In this document: positions 43,266 to 52,036 of the stretch, piece by piece
How positions within the stretch are numbered: the first letter of the stretch is position 1
Layout of the letters: each line of letters begins with the position of its first letter
Assembly (NCBI GenBank): GCA_034431315.1
Contig: DAOUDK010000032.1
Span: 1-64,000 of the forward strand
Reading direction: 5' to 3'
DNA: 64,000 bases
Origin: JAUWOY01 sp034431315
GTDB taxonomy: Bacteria; Chloroflexota; Anaerolineae; VGOG01
The notes under the pieces: generated by a model
The model's database searches: none
Told to the model about the DNA's origin: nothing
The model's input: only the letters and a program-made list of their open reading frames with translations
Program-made: the position numbers and the translations under genes

Positions 43266-46200
43266 ATGAGCGATGAGCGCGGCGAGGCAGACAACGTGAT
43301 AGGTGCGGTGATGGTCGTCGGCGGGGGCATCGGTGGCATACAGGCCTCGCTCGACCTGGCCGAATCCGGCTTCAAGGTCTACCTGGTAGAGTCCTCGCCT
43401 AGCATTGGCGGGGTGATGGCGCAGTTAGACAAGACCTTTCCCACTAACGACTGCGCGATGTGCATCCTCTCGCCCAAGCTGGTGGAGTGCGGGCGGCATC
43501 TCAATATTGAGGTGATGACCTACGCCGAACTGGAGAACATCGAGGGAGAGCCGGGCGACTTCACGGTGCGCGTGCGCCAGCATCCCCGCTACGTGGACGT
43601 GGACGAGTGCACAGGTTGTGATGACTGCGCGGCGGTTTGTCCCATCCGCCGCCCTGACCAGTTCAACGTCGGCTTGTCTGAGCGGCGGGCGGTCTACAAA
43701 CCCTACCCCCAGGCGATACCTAACGCCTACGCCATCGAGAAGCGGGGCGTCGCTCCCTGCCGGGACGCCTGCCCTGCTGGTCAGCGCGCTCAGGGCTACA
43801 TCGCCCTCATCCACGAGGGTCGCTACGAGGACGCGCTGCGGGTCATCAAAGAGGATAATCCCTTCCCCGGCATCTGCGGGCGTATCTGCAATCACCGCTG
43901 CGAGGACGCCTGCAGCCGGGGCAAGTTAGATGAGCCGATCAATATCCGGGCGCTGAAGCGGGTCGTCACCGACAAGATCTACGCCCACCCCCGGGTGGTG
44001 CCGGAGCCGGCTGAGCGCAAATTCGAGGAGCGCGTGGCGATCATCGGCGCGGGTCCCTGCGGGCTCACCACCGCCCAGGACCTGTGCAAACTGGGGTATG
44101 GAGCCACCGTCTTCGAGGCGCTGCCCGTGGCTGGCGGGATGCTGCGCGTGGGAGTGCCTGAGTACCGCCTTCCGTCCTGGATCGTGGACCGGGAGGTGCA
44201 GGACATCGTGGACCTGGGGGTGGAACTGCGGCTGAACACGTCGGTGGACAACTTGGACGATGTCTTCGCCGAGGGGTTCGACGCGGTGCTCATCGCCGTG
44301 GGAGCCCACGAGGGCGTCCGCCTACCCATTCCTGGAGCGAACCTGGAGGGGGTGCTGATCAACACTACGTTCCTGCGCGACGTGCGGTTGGGCAATCCGC
44401 CGGAGTTGGGGAAGCAGGTCGCGGTCGTCGGGGCCGGGGACGTGGCGATGGACGTGGCCCGTACTGCTGTGCGGTTGGGGTCGGACGTGCACGTCTACTA
44501 CCGCCGCACCCGCGAGGAGGCGACGGCCGACGAGGAGGAGATGCGCCACGCGGAGGAAGAGGGGGTCGTCTTCCACTGGCAGGTCACACCTGTCGAGATC
44601 GTCGGAGATGGGAACGGGCGTGTGACGGGGATGAAGTGCGTGCGCACGGAGCAGGGATTGCCCGATGAGTCGGGCCGGCGCCGGCCTGTCCCAATCCCTG
44701 GATCGGAGCACTTTGTACCGGGCGACAACATCATTCTCTCCGTGGGGCAGCGGGCCGGCTTGGCCTTCATTCCGGAGAGCGCGGGCGTCGAGATCACGAA
44801 GTGGTCTACCGTAACTGTTGATCCCAATACCCTGGTCACGACTCGACCGGGGGTCTTTGCGGCGGGCGACGCCACCACTGGAACGGCGTTCATCATTGAC
44901 GCCATCGCTGCTGGCCATCGGGTTGCTGAGTCCATCCATCGCTATTTGCGAGGAGAGGAACTGGAGCCACCGCCCAGCCCTAAACTGCCGGTGGTGGACC
45001 TGACGCGGACAGAGATCGAGGAGCGGGTGGCGCGGGGAGAGATAGGTGTCCAACCCCGCGTGCCGATGGACGAGCTCTCGGTCGAGGAGAGGCTTTCGAC
45101 CTTCAAGGAGGTGACGGCGGGCTACACGGACGAGCAGGCACAGAAGGAGGCGGCCCGTTGCCTGGCCTGCGGCATCTGCTCCGAGTGCCTGCAATGCGTC
45201 TACGCCTGCCAGAAGCACTGCATTGACCACAACATGCAGGAAGAAGTCGTCGAACTGCAGGTGGGGGCGGTGGTGTTGACGCTCGGGCTGGAGACGATGC
45301 CGGGCGACGTGCGGCCTGAGTTCGGCTACGGGCGCTACCCCAACGTGATGACCAGCATCGAATTCGAGCGACTCCTCTCTGCCTCTGGCCCCTTCAAGGG
45401 GCGGGTGCAGCGCCCCTCGGATGGCGACATCCCCACCCGCATCGCCTTCATCCAGTGCGTGGGCTCGCGGGATGCGGCCAGTGGGCGGGGGTACTGCTCC
45501 TCGGTTTGCTGCATGTACACCACCAAGGAGGCGGTCGTCGCCAAGGAGCACATGGCCCAGATCGAGCCGACCATCTTCTACATGGATATGCGGGCCTACG
45601 GCAAGGACTTCGACAAGTACATAGAGCGGGCGCAGGAGGAGTACGGCGTCCGATATGTCAGGCACATGATCTCCTCGATCAAAGAGGATCCGCACACCAA
45701 CAACTTGCTGCTCAGATACGAGGCTGAGCCTGTCCTGGCCGTCGGGCCAGGGAACGGGGAGATGGTCGAGGAGGAGTTCGACCTGGTCGTGCTGTCGGTG
45801 GGACTTGAACCCTCGCCACGGACGAAGGAGCTGGCCGACCGGCTGGGGGTCGAGTTGAATAGCTACGGCTTCTGCCAAACTGATTCCCTGTCCCCGCTGT
45901 CCACCTCGCGGCCGGGCATCTTCGTCTGCGGGGCGTTCTCCGCGCCCAAGGACATCCCAGAGACGGTGATGCAGGCCAGCGGCGCGGCGGCGGCGGCCGG
46001 CGGGCTGCTGGCCTCGGCCAGGGGCACCCTGGTGAAGAAGAAGGAGTACCCACCGGAGCGCGACATCCGGGGCGAGCCGCCACGCATCGGGGTGTTCATC
46101 TGCTCCTGCGGGCTCAATATCGGCGGGGTGGTGAACGTGCCGGAGGTGGTGGACTACGCCAGGACGTTGCCCAACGTGGTGTACGCGGAGAACAACCTCT

Positions 46201-47840
46201 ACACCTGCTCGCAGGACACCCAGGAGGGGATCAAGGAGAAGATTGAGGCCCACGGCCTGAACCGGGTGGTCGTCGCCTCGTGCTCGCCCCGTACCCACGA
46301 GCCTCTGTTCCAGGAAACTATCCGCGAGGCGGGGCTGAACCCCTACCTGTTCGAGATGGCCAACATCCGCGACCAGTGCTCGTGGGTGCACATGCACCAG
46401 CCGCAGGCAGCCACGGAGAAAGCCAAGGACCTGGTGCGCATGGCGATGGCCAAAGCGCGGGGGCTCGCTCCCCTGCCCAGATACCTGCTGGACGTCATCC
46501 CGCGCGGTCTGGTCATCGGCGGGGGGCTGGCCGGGATGACGACCGCCTTGGCCCTGGCCGACGCCGGTTTTGAAACCTTTCTGGTGGAGAGGGACAGGGA
46601 GCTGGGCGGGATACTGCGCCGCATCCACTACACCCTGGAGGAAAAAGGGATACAGACTTATCTGAGGGAGTTGGTGGACAGGGTGCAGGCCCACCCCTTG
46701 ATCCAGGTGTTCACCGAGGCCCAGATCGAGGACATCGCCGGCTACGTGGGTAACTTCCGTACTACCCTGGCCTCCGGAAACGGCCGGACCGAGCCGGTGA
46801 CGCTGGAGCACGGGGTGGTCATCGTGGCCACTGGCGGGCAGGAGTACAGGCCGACGGAATACCTGTACGGAGAAGACCCGCGGGTGGTCACCCAGTCGGA
46901 ACTGGAGAAGCTGTTGGTAAACTGGGAAACTAGTAAGTTGGTAAATTGGGAAACTGGTAAATTGGGAAACCAGTCTACCAATCTACCAATCTACCAATCT
47001 ACCAATCTACCAAAGTCAGTGGTGATGATCCAATGTGTAGGCTCCCGCAACGGAGAGCACCCCTATTGCAGCCGCACCTGCTGTGGCGAAGCCATCAAGA
47101 ACGCCCTGAAGATCAAAGAGGTCAGCCCCGACGCGGACATATTCGTGCTGTACCGCGACGTTAGGACCTACGGCTTCAAGGAGGACTTCTATCGAGAGGC
47201 CAGGGAGCGCGGGGTGATCTTCGTCCCCTACGACGAGGATAGGAAGCCCGAAGTTGTCAGGGAAAACGATGCCGGCAAGGAAGTTCTGAGGGTGAGGGTT
47301 TGGGATTCGGCGGCGGGCGAGGAGCTGGTTATTGACGCCGACCTGCTGGCCCTGAGCGTGGCCATCGTGCCGTCGTCAGGGAACAGGGTTCTGGCCCAGA
47401 TGCTCAAGATACCGCTGAACGATGACGGCTTCTTCCTGGAGGCACACGTCAAGCTGCGGCCGGTGGACTTCGCCACCGGGGGGGTGTTCGTCTGCGGGCT
47501 GGCCCACGCCCCCAAGTTTATGGACGAGACCATCGCCCAGGCCAACGCCGCCGCCTCGCGAGCCCTCACCGTGCTGACCAAGGAGAAGATCGAAGCCGAG
47601 GGGATCATCCCCAGGGTCAACATCGCTCGCTGTAGCGCCTGCGGCCTGTGCGAGTTGGTGTGCGCCTACAAAGCGGTGGAGGTAATCCTGGTGGATGAGC
47701 GGCGCGGCATTATGGCCGCGCAGGTCAACGAGGCTTTGTGCAAGGGCTGTGGGGCCTGTGCGGCTGGCTGCCGCAGCGGGGCCATTGACCTGCAAGGCTT
47801 CACCGACGCCCAGATCGTGGCCGCCATCAATGCGCTTTAG
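43266..47840 (+). CDS. hdrA: Giant HdrA-GltD-HdrA flavoprotein
   Basis: 1524 residues from ATG 43266 (MSDERGEADN). Residues 10-75: HdrA FAD loop VVGGGIGGIQASLDLAESGF and the DCAMC motif (62-66). A ferredoxin site (CTGCDDCAAVCP) follows. About 165-600: an inserted GltD-like NAD(P)H:flavin module (CRDACPAGQRAQGYIALIHE, CGRICNHRCEDAC, IIGAGPCGLTTAQDL, FAAGDATTGTAFII). Then HdrA resumes (CLACGICSECLQCVYAC, YCSSVCCMYTTKEAV). About 930 on: a second HdrA (GVFICSCGLNIGG, VIGGGLAGMTTALAL, YCSRTCCGEAIKN) without DCxxC, ending in two ferredoxin sites. A repeat insertion occupies 1216-1249. The normal HdrA is 650-800 residues. Probably three flavins; likely the bifurcating core of operon 2. Confidence 0.92.
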   Translation: MSDERGEADNVIGAVMVVGGGIGGIQASLDLAESGFKVYLVESSPSIGGVMAQLDKTFPTNDCAMCILSPKLVECGRHLNIEVMTYAELENIEGEPGDFTVRVRQHPRYVDVDECTGCDDCAAVCPIRRPDQFNVGLSERRAVYKPYPQAIPNAYAIEKRGVAPCRDACPAGQRAQGYIALIHEGRYEDALRVIKEDNPFPGICGRICNHRCEDACSRGKLDEPINIRALKRVVTDKIYAHPRVVPEPAERKFEERVAIIGAGPCGLTTAQDLCKLGYGATVFEALPVAGGMLRVGVPEYRLPSWIVDREVQDIVDLGVELRLNTSVDNLDDVFAEGFDAVLIAVGAHEGVRLPIPGANLEGVLINTTFLRDVRLGNPPELGKQVAVVGAGDVAMDVARTAVRLGSDVHVYYRRTREEATADEEEMRHAEEEGVVFHWQVTPVEIVGDGNGRVTGMKCVRTEQGLPDESGRRRPVPIPGSEHFVPGDNIILSVGQRAGLAFIPESAGVEITKWSTVTVDPNTLVTTRPGVFAAGDATTGTAFIIDAIAAGHRVAESIHRYLRGEELEPPPSPKLPVVDLTRTEIEERVARGEIGVQPRVPMDELSVEERLSTFKEVTAGYTDEQAQKEAARCLACGICSECLQCVYACQKHCIDHNMQEEVVELQVGAVVLTLGLETMPGDVRPEFGYGRYPNVMTSIEFERLLSASGPFKGRVQRPSDGDIPTRIAFIQCVGSRDAASGRGYCSSVCCMYTTKEAVVAKEHMAQIEPTIFYMDMRAYGKDFDKYIERAQEEYGVRYVRHMISSIKEDPHTNNLLLRYEAEPVLAVGPGNGEMVEEEFDLVVLSVGLEPSPRTKELADRLGVELNSYGFCQTDSLSPLSTSRPGIFVCGAFSAPKDIPETVMQASGAAAAAGGLLASARGTLVKKKEYPPERDIRGEPPRIGVFICSCGLNIGGVVNVPEVVDYARTLPNVVYAENNLYTCSQDTQEGIKEKIEAHGLNRVVVASCSPRTHEPLFQETIREAGLNPYLFEMANIRDQCSWVHMHQPQAATEKAKDLVRMAMAKARGLAPLPRYLLDVIPRGLVIGGGLAGMTTALALADAGFETFLVERDRELGGILRRIHYTLEEKGIQTYLRELVDRVQAHPLIQVFTEAQIEDIAGYVGNFRTTLASGNGRTEPVTLEHGVVIVATGGQEYRPTEYLYGEDPRVVTQSELEKLLVNWETSKLVNWETGKLGNQSTNLPIYQSTNLPKSVVMIQCVGSRNGEHPYCSRTCCGEAIKNALKIKEVSPDADIFVLYRDVRTYGFKEDFYREARERGVIFVPYDEDRKPEVVRENDAGKEVLRVRVWDSAAGEELVIDADLLALSVAIVPSSGNRVLAQMLKIPLNDDGFFLEAHVKLRPVDFATGGVFVCGLAHAPKFMDETIAQANAAASRALTVLTKEKIEAEGIIPRVNIARCSACGLCELVCAYKAVEVILVDERRGIMAAQVNEALCKGCGACAAGCRSGAIDLQGFTDAQIVAAINAL
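46913..47012. repeat. Repeat insertion within the giant HdrA gene
   Basis: GTTGGTAAACTGGGAAACTA-type units followed by five CTACCAAT octamers; the halves are partly complementary. Read in frame as LVNWETSKLVNWETGKLGNQ and STNLPIYQSTNLPK. Confidence 0.87.
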
Positions 47841-47867
47841 CAACACGCAACACGTCAGGGAGAAGAT

Positions 47868-48308
47868 ATGTCTGTCGAGGTTGAGCCACAGACCAATTGG
47901 GAACCCAGGATCATCGCCTTTCTGTGCAACTGGTGCAGTTACGCCGGGGCCGACCTGGCTGGCATCAGCCGCATCCAGTACCCGCCCAACGTCCGCATCG
48001 TACGCGTCCCCTGCTCGGGCCGGGTTAACCCGCTGTACATCATCAAGAGCCTGCAGCACGGCGCCGACGGGGTGCTGGTCTCGGGCTGCCATCCCGGCGA
48101 TTGCCACTACATCAGCGGAAACTACTACGCCCGCCGGCGGTTCGCCCTCCTGAAGAATCTGCTCGAGTTCGTGGGGATCGAGCCCGGCCGGGTGAACTTC
48201 TCGTGGGTGTCGGCCGCCGAGGGGGAGAAGTTCTCGCAGGTGGTTAAAGATGTAGTTGAGACGGTGAAGGCCCTTGGCCCGGCGGAGAGGTTGGTAAAGG
48301 GCAAGTAA
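47868..48308 (+). CDS. mvhD: MvhD/FlpD-like iron-sulfur protein, operon 2
   Basis: 146 residues, ATG 47868 after AGGGAGAAG. Carries IIAFLCNWCSYAGADLAG, VRIVRVPCSGRVNPLYIIKS and DGVLVSGCHPGDCHYISGNY, the conserved Cys set of MvhD, which binds a [2Fe-2S] cluster and joins HdrA to its electron donor. In operon 1 this domain is fused to HdrA, and a second variant is fused to the FlxC-like protein. All Cys here are encoded by normal codons. 27 bases after hdrA. Confidence 0.92.
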   Translation: MSVEVEPQTNWEPRIIAFLCNWCSYAGADLAGISRIQYPPNVRIVRVPCSGRVNPLYIIKSLQHGADGVLVSGCHPGDCHYISGNYYARRRFALLKNLLEFVGIEPGRVNFSWVSAAEGEKFSQVVKDVVETVKALGPAERLVKGK

Positions 48309-48329
48309 TGATAGGCTGGGAGGAAAAAG

Positions 48330-48632
48330 ATGGAGACAACGGCGACAATCACGGTCCAGGAGTTCGATAGAGGTGTACTGGCCTTCCTCAAATTCCTAGA
48401 GAGAGCCCCCCAACAAGTTGATCAGGCTAGACTGGGGAGGGCGAAGAGGGATATTGAGGAGCTGAGGCTTGAGGCTCTGGCCGCTGAGGTGCGAGCGAAG
48501 CATCCTGACATTGAGATTGACTACGACTTGCTCAGATCGGTTGGCATTGATGAGGATATTCCCATCGAGGATGAAATGGGATATTTAGCAAGCGTATTGG
48601 AGGAAGTCTACGGATATGCCGGCCTTGATTGA
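48330..48632 (+). CDS. Antitoxin-like protein upstream of PIN toxin
   Basis: 100 residues, ATG 48330 after GGGAGGAAAAAG. Acidic and helical, with RLGRAKRDIEELRLEALAAE and a C-terminal EDEMGYLASVLEEVYG. No DNA-binding fold is obvious. It overlaps the following PIN-domain gene by 17 bases, the arrangement of VapBC-like pairs. It lies inside the hdr operon. Confidence 0.7.
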   Translation: METTATITVQEFDRGVLAFLKFLERAPQQVDQARLGRAKRDIEELRLEALAAEVRAKHPDIEIDYDLLRSVGIDEDIPIEDEMGYLASVLEEVYGYAGLD

Positions 48633-49041
48633 TGTTAACATCTTCGAAGACGTAGTCAGACGGCGGCAGAATTGGGAGAGTAGCTACGCCGTACTAAAGC
48701 ACTTTCGAGATCCAAAATCAGAGGGTTGTGTCGCAGCCTGGACGGTGGCGGTCATCTATTATTTCCGCCGGCGGTTGGGCGATGCCAAGGCCAGACAAGA
48801 AACGAAGCGAGTCACCAGGGAGCTAAAAATTCTTGATTTCTCAGCGGAGGTGGTGGACTTAGCCCTTGCCGACCGGCGCTTTTCGGGTTTCGAGGATGCT
48901 ATCCAGTTCCACACGGCCAAGTTGAACAACGTTGATACCATCATAACCAGGAACGTCAGGCATTTTCGAGTGGTGAAGGATGAGATCGCCATCTTGACGC
49001 CGGAGGAGTTCCTGGCGAAGGAAAAACTTGCTTCCGAGTGA
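48616..49041 (+). CDS. PIN-domain (VapC-like) toxin
   Basis: 141 residues, ATG 48616. PIN pattern: first acidic strand ALIDVNIFEDVV, middle Asp in VVDLALADRRFSGFEDAIQF, and late TIITRNVRHFRV. PIN toxins are Mg2+-dependent RNases that cut tRNA, rRNA or mRNA. Starts inside the 3' end of its antitoxin gene. The pair separates mvhD from the FlxC-like gene, whose homologues in operon 1 are fused, so it is probably a later insertion and is co-transcribed with the hdr genes. Confidence 0.85.
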   Translation: MPALIDVNIFEDVVRRRQNWESSYAVLKHFRDPKSEGCVAAWTVAVIYYFRRRLGDAKARQETKRVTRELKILDFSAEVVDLALADRRFSGFEDAIQFHTAKLNNVDTIITRNVRHFRVVKDEIAILTPEEFLAKEKLASE

Positions 49042-49062
49042 TGGTTCTAGGAGCGGTGAGGT

Positions 49063-50013
49063 ATGGGAGACCTTTCTCCACAGCTAAGAGAGGTGGCGAG
49101 ATCACTTCTCCGCGATGAGAAAGTTGACCTGATAATTGGATACGAAAAGGGATCCTTACCCCTTCGTACTAGTCCCTGCTTTATCAGAAGCCCTGATGAA
49201 GCGGAGAGGCTGGTGTGGAATCCCTGTTGCGAGAACAACCTGGCCACGTACCTTCACCGCGCAACGGGCAAAGTGGGGATTGTGGCCAAAGGGTGCGATG
49301 CGCGCTCCATCGTCGGCGAGATCGTGGAGCGGCAGATCGCCAGAGAGGACGTCATCGTCATCGGTGTGCCCTGCCAGGGGGTGATAGATCGCGCCAAGAT
49401 TGAGGCGCAGTTGGACGGGCGCGAGGTGCTGGAAGCGGACGTCAGCGAAGGGGTGATCACCCTGCGCGGCGAGGGTTTTGAGGAGACGCTGGACCTGGGC
49501 AACGTGCTGCGCGATGGCTGCGCCACGTGCCGCCATCGGAATCCCCCCCTGTACGACGTGTTCATCGGCGAGCCGGTGCCAGAGGTGGAAGACGCCGACG
49601 AGTATGCGGCGGTGCGAGCGCTGGAGGCCCAGACCGCAGACGAGCGATGGGCCTACTTCGCCAATGAGTTCAGTCGCTGCATCCGCTGCTACGCCTGCCG
49701 GGAGGCCTGCCCGTGCTGCTACTGCGCCGAGTGTTTCGTGGATCAAACTCAGCCCTGCTGGTTCGGTAAGGGCGACGACCTGTCGGACGTGATGGCCTTT
49801 CACATAGTGCGCGCCTATCACGTCGCCGGGCGATGCCTGGATTGCGGAGCCTGCGTCCGCGCCTGTCCGATGCACATTGACCTGCGAGCGCTGGTGAAGA
49901 AGCTGGAGAAGGACGTGCGCGAGTTGTACGGTTACGAGGCGGGCCTGCATCTGGAAACCGTACCAGCCCTGGCCACGTTCCGGCCAGATGACCCGCAGGA
50001 GTTTATCAAATAG
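49063..50013 (+). CDS. FlxC-like iron-sulfur protein, operon 2
   Basis: 316 residues, ATG 49063 after GGAG. Matches residues 186-494 of the fusion at 29203: LIIGYEKGSLPLRTSPCFIR, NPCCENNLATYL, GIVAKGCDARSIVGEI, VIGVPCQGVIDRAK, then CIRCYACREACPCCYCAECF and CLDCGACVRACPMHID. A FrhB/FdhB-like region with Cys-rich loops is followed by two [4Fe-4S] sites. Sits between MvhD and the AsrA-like subunit in function, probably as the electron link. Confidence 0.85.
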   Translation: MGDLSPQLREVARSLLRDEKVDLIIGYEKGSLPLRTSPCFIRSPDEAERLVWNPCCENNLATYLHRATGKVGIVAKGCDARSIVGEIVERQIAREDVIVIGVPCQGVIDRAKIEAQLDGREVLEADVSEGVITLRGEGFEETLDLGNVLRDGCATCRHRNPPLYDVFIGEPVPEVEDADEYAAVRALEAQTADERWAYFANEFSRCIRCYACREACPCCYCAECFVDQTQPCWFGKGDDLSDVMAFHIVRAYHVAGRCLDCGACVRACPMHIDLRALVKKLEKDVRELYGYEAGLHLETVPALATFRPDDPQEFIK

Positions 50014-50053
50014 TCCCCAGTCCTTGGTCCTCAGTCCTTAGTCCGGAGAGCCG

Positions 50054-51067
50054 ATGAGTAACAGACTAATAGGCAAGAACGTCATAAGAAATTTCCTTGA
50101 TGACCTGCTCAAGGCGCACCGGCTGTTCGCTCCCGTCAAGCGGGCCGGCCTGGTCAGCTTCGAGCCCATCAGCGGGGGGGATGAGGCCCTCCTGGATTTC
50201 CGCAACTCCAAGCGGGCACCCAAGGAGATCTTCTTCCCCTGCTCGGAGATGCTGTTCGCCTACCAGGAGGGCGAGATCACCGTCGTACCCCTGCCAGACG
50301 AGCGGAGGGTAGTCTTCGGCATTCGGCCCTGTGACGCCAGAAGCCTGATCCTACTGGACAAGGTGTTCGACGCGCCCGATTACCAGGACCCCTACTACTT
50401 GACCCGGCGGGAGAACACCATGATCATCGGGCTGGGCTGTAACCTGCCCCTGAGCACCTGCTTCTGCACCGCCCTCGGCGAGGGGCCTTTCGCTGTGAAT
50501 GGGCTGGACCTGCTGTTCACCGACCTGGGCGACCGTTACCTGGCGGAGGCTATCACCGAGCGAGGGGAGGCGCTGGTGGCCGGCAGCCCCCACTTCCGCC
50601 AGGCAGAGGCAGCGGACGTGAATCTGAAAGCAGAGATCGCCGCCCGCGCCCAGCAGGCGGTCTCGGGGCCGAGCGTGGAGGGGGTCAAAGAGCAGTTGGA
50701 CAAGATGTACGACGACCCCTTCTGGGACGAGCTGCACGAGAAGTGCCTGGGGTGCGCGGTGTGCACCTATCTGTGTCCCACCTGCCACTGCTTCGACATC
50801 GTGGACGAGGCGGTAAACGCCCAGGGGCGGCGGGTGCGGAACTGGGATTCCTGCCAGTTCCCCCTGTTCACCCTCCACGCCTCGGGCCACAACCCCCGGC
50901 CGTCGGGCAGGGAGCGGATGCGGCAGCGGATGATGCACAAGTTCAGGTACTTCGTCGAGAACTTCGGGGAAGTGGCCTGCGTGGGCTGCGGCCGCTGTGT
51001 GCGCGAGTGCCCGGTGAATATGGACCTTCGAGAACTGCTCAACGCCATCCGATTACGGAATAGCTGA
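50054..51067 (+). CDS. Two-cluster iron-sulfur protein, FlxB/AsrA-like, operon 2
   Basis: 337 residues, ATG 50054 after GGAGAG. Paralogue of 28182: IRPCDARSLILLDKVFDAPD, DPYYLTRRENT, LSTCFCTALGEGPF, CLGCAVCTYLCPTCHCFDI and CVGCGRCVRECPVNMD. The gap to the previous gene is a heptamer run (AGTCCTT GGTCCTC AGTCCTT AGTCCGG, 50015-50043). Confidence 0.88.
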   Translation: MSNRLIGKNVIRNFLDDLLKAHRLFAPVKRAGLVSFEPISGGDEALLDFRNSKRAPKEIFFPCSEMLFAYQEGEITVVPLPDERRVVFGIRPCDARSLILLDKVFDAPDYQDPYYLTRRENTMIIGLGCNLPLSTCFCTALGEGPFAVNGLDLLFTDLGDRYLAEAITERGEALVAGSPHFRQAEAADVNLKAEIAARAQQAVSGPSVEGVKEQLDKMYDDPFWDELHEKCLGCAVCTYLCPTCHCFDIVDEAVNAQGRRVRNWDSCQFPLFTLHASGHNPRPSGRERMRQRMMHKFRYFVENFGEVACVGCGRCVRECPVNMDLRELLNAIRLRNS

Positions 51068-51092
51068 CTGCAGGACACGGAATCAAGCCAAA

Positions 51093-51968
51093 ATGGACTA
51101 CTCCGAAATACGCAACACGCAACACCCAACACGCAATCCATACCTGCCCTATCCGGTTGTCATCCGAAAGATCACTGACGAGAACGAGGCCCGAGACATC
51201 AAGACCTTCGAGCTCGTTTTCCGCGACGACGCGGACAGGGATAGCTTCATGTTTCGATGCGGCCAGTTTGCCGAGCTGTCGGTGCTGGGGGCGGGGGAGT
51301 GCCCCATTGGCATCGCCTCCTCGCCGATGGAGACGGGGTACGTTCAGTTCACCATCAAGCGGACGGGGGTGGTGACCAGCGCCCTGCACAACTGCGAGGA
51401 GGGGGCGACCATTGGGGTGAGGGGCCCCTACGGTAACGGCTTCCCGATGGACATGCTGGAGGGGAGCAACGTGGTCATCGTCGCCGGCGGATTCGCCTTC
51501 ACCACCCTGCGCTCGCTGACCAAGTACATCCTGCACCCCGAAAACCGGGCACGCTTCGGGGATCTCATCGTCATCTACGGCGCCCGCAGCCCAGGAGAGC
51601 TGATCTACAAATACGATCTCGAAGCCTGGGCTGGACGAGATGACTTGCAGCTCTACGTGACGGTGGACGAAGGAGACGAGGGCTGGACCGGACTGGTCGG
51701 GTACGTGCCCACCATCCTCAAGGAGGTGGCCCCCAGTTCGGACAACGCCGTGGCCGTGGTCTGTGGCCCGCCCATCATGATCAAGTTCTCCATCCCCGTT
51801 CTCAACGAGCTAGGCTTCCCGCCAGGCCGGATCATCAATTCGCTGGAGATGCGCATGAAGTGCGGTATCGGGAAGTGTGGGCGCTGCAACATAGGCAACA
51901 AGTACGTGTGCAAGGACGGGCCGGTGTTCACCCTCGAGGAACTGCAGAACATGCCCGGGGAATACTAA
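51093..51968 (+). CDS. FAD/NAD(P)-binding subunit, FlxA/AsrB-like, operon 2
   Basis: 291 residues. Flavin region FRCGQFAELSVLGAGECPIG and VRGPYGNGFPMD; NAD region NVVIVAGGFAFTTLRSLTKY; CGPPIMIKFSIPVLNELG; [2Fe-2S] site CGIGKCGRCNIGNKYVCKDG. Paralogue of 27324 with the same neighbours. The ATG at 51093 lacks a good ribosome site, and residues 5-15 (EIRNTQHPTRN) are encoded by a heptamer run (GCAACAC units, 51103-51128), so the conserved protein may begin near residue 16. Confidence 0.88.
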   Translation: MDYSEIRNTQHPTRNPYLPYPVVIRKITDENEARDIKTFELVFRDDADRDSFMFRCGQFAELSVLGAGECPIGIASSPMETGYVQFTIKRTGVVTSALHNCEEGATIGVRGPYGNGFPMDMLEGSNVVIVAGGFAFTTLRSLTKYILHPENRARFGDLIVIYGARSPGELIYKYDLEAWAGRDDLQLYVTVDEGDEGWTGLVGYVPTILKEVAPSSDNAVAVVCGPPIMIKFSIPVLNELGFPPGRIINSLEMRMKCGIGKCGRCNIGNKYVCKDGPVFTLEELQNMPGEY

Positions 51969-52036
51969 TCGGTTCCTAATCAATTGCGGATTGGCGATTG
52001 CGGATTGCGGAATGAAGAACCCGAAATGGAGGGACA

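Noticed and set aside
44322..46811. 829-codon open frame on -
   Set aside because: Antisense to the giant hdrA; frame kept open by GC-rich codon bias.
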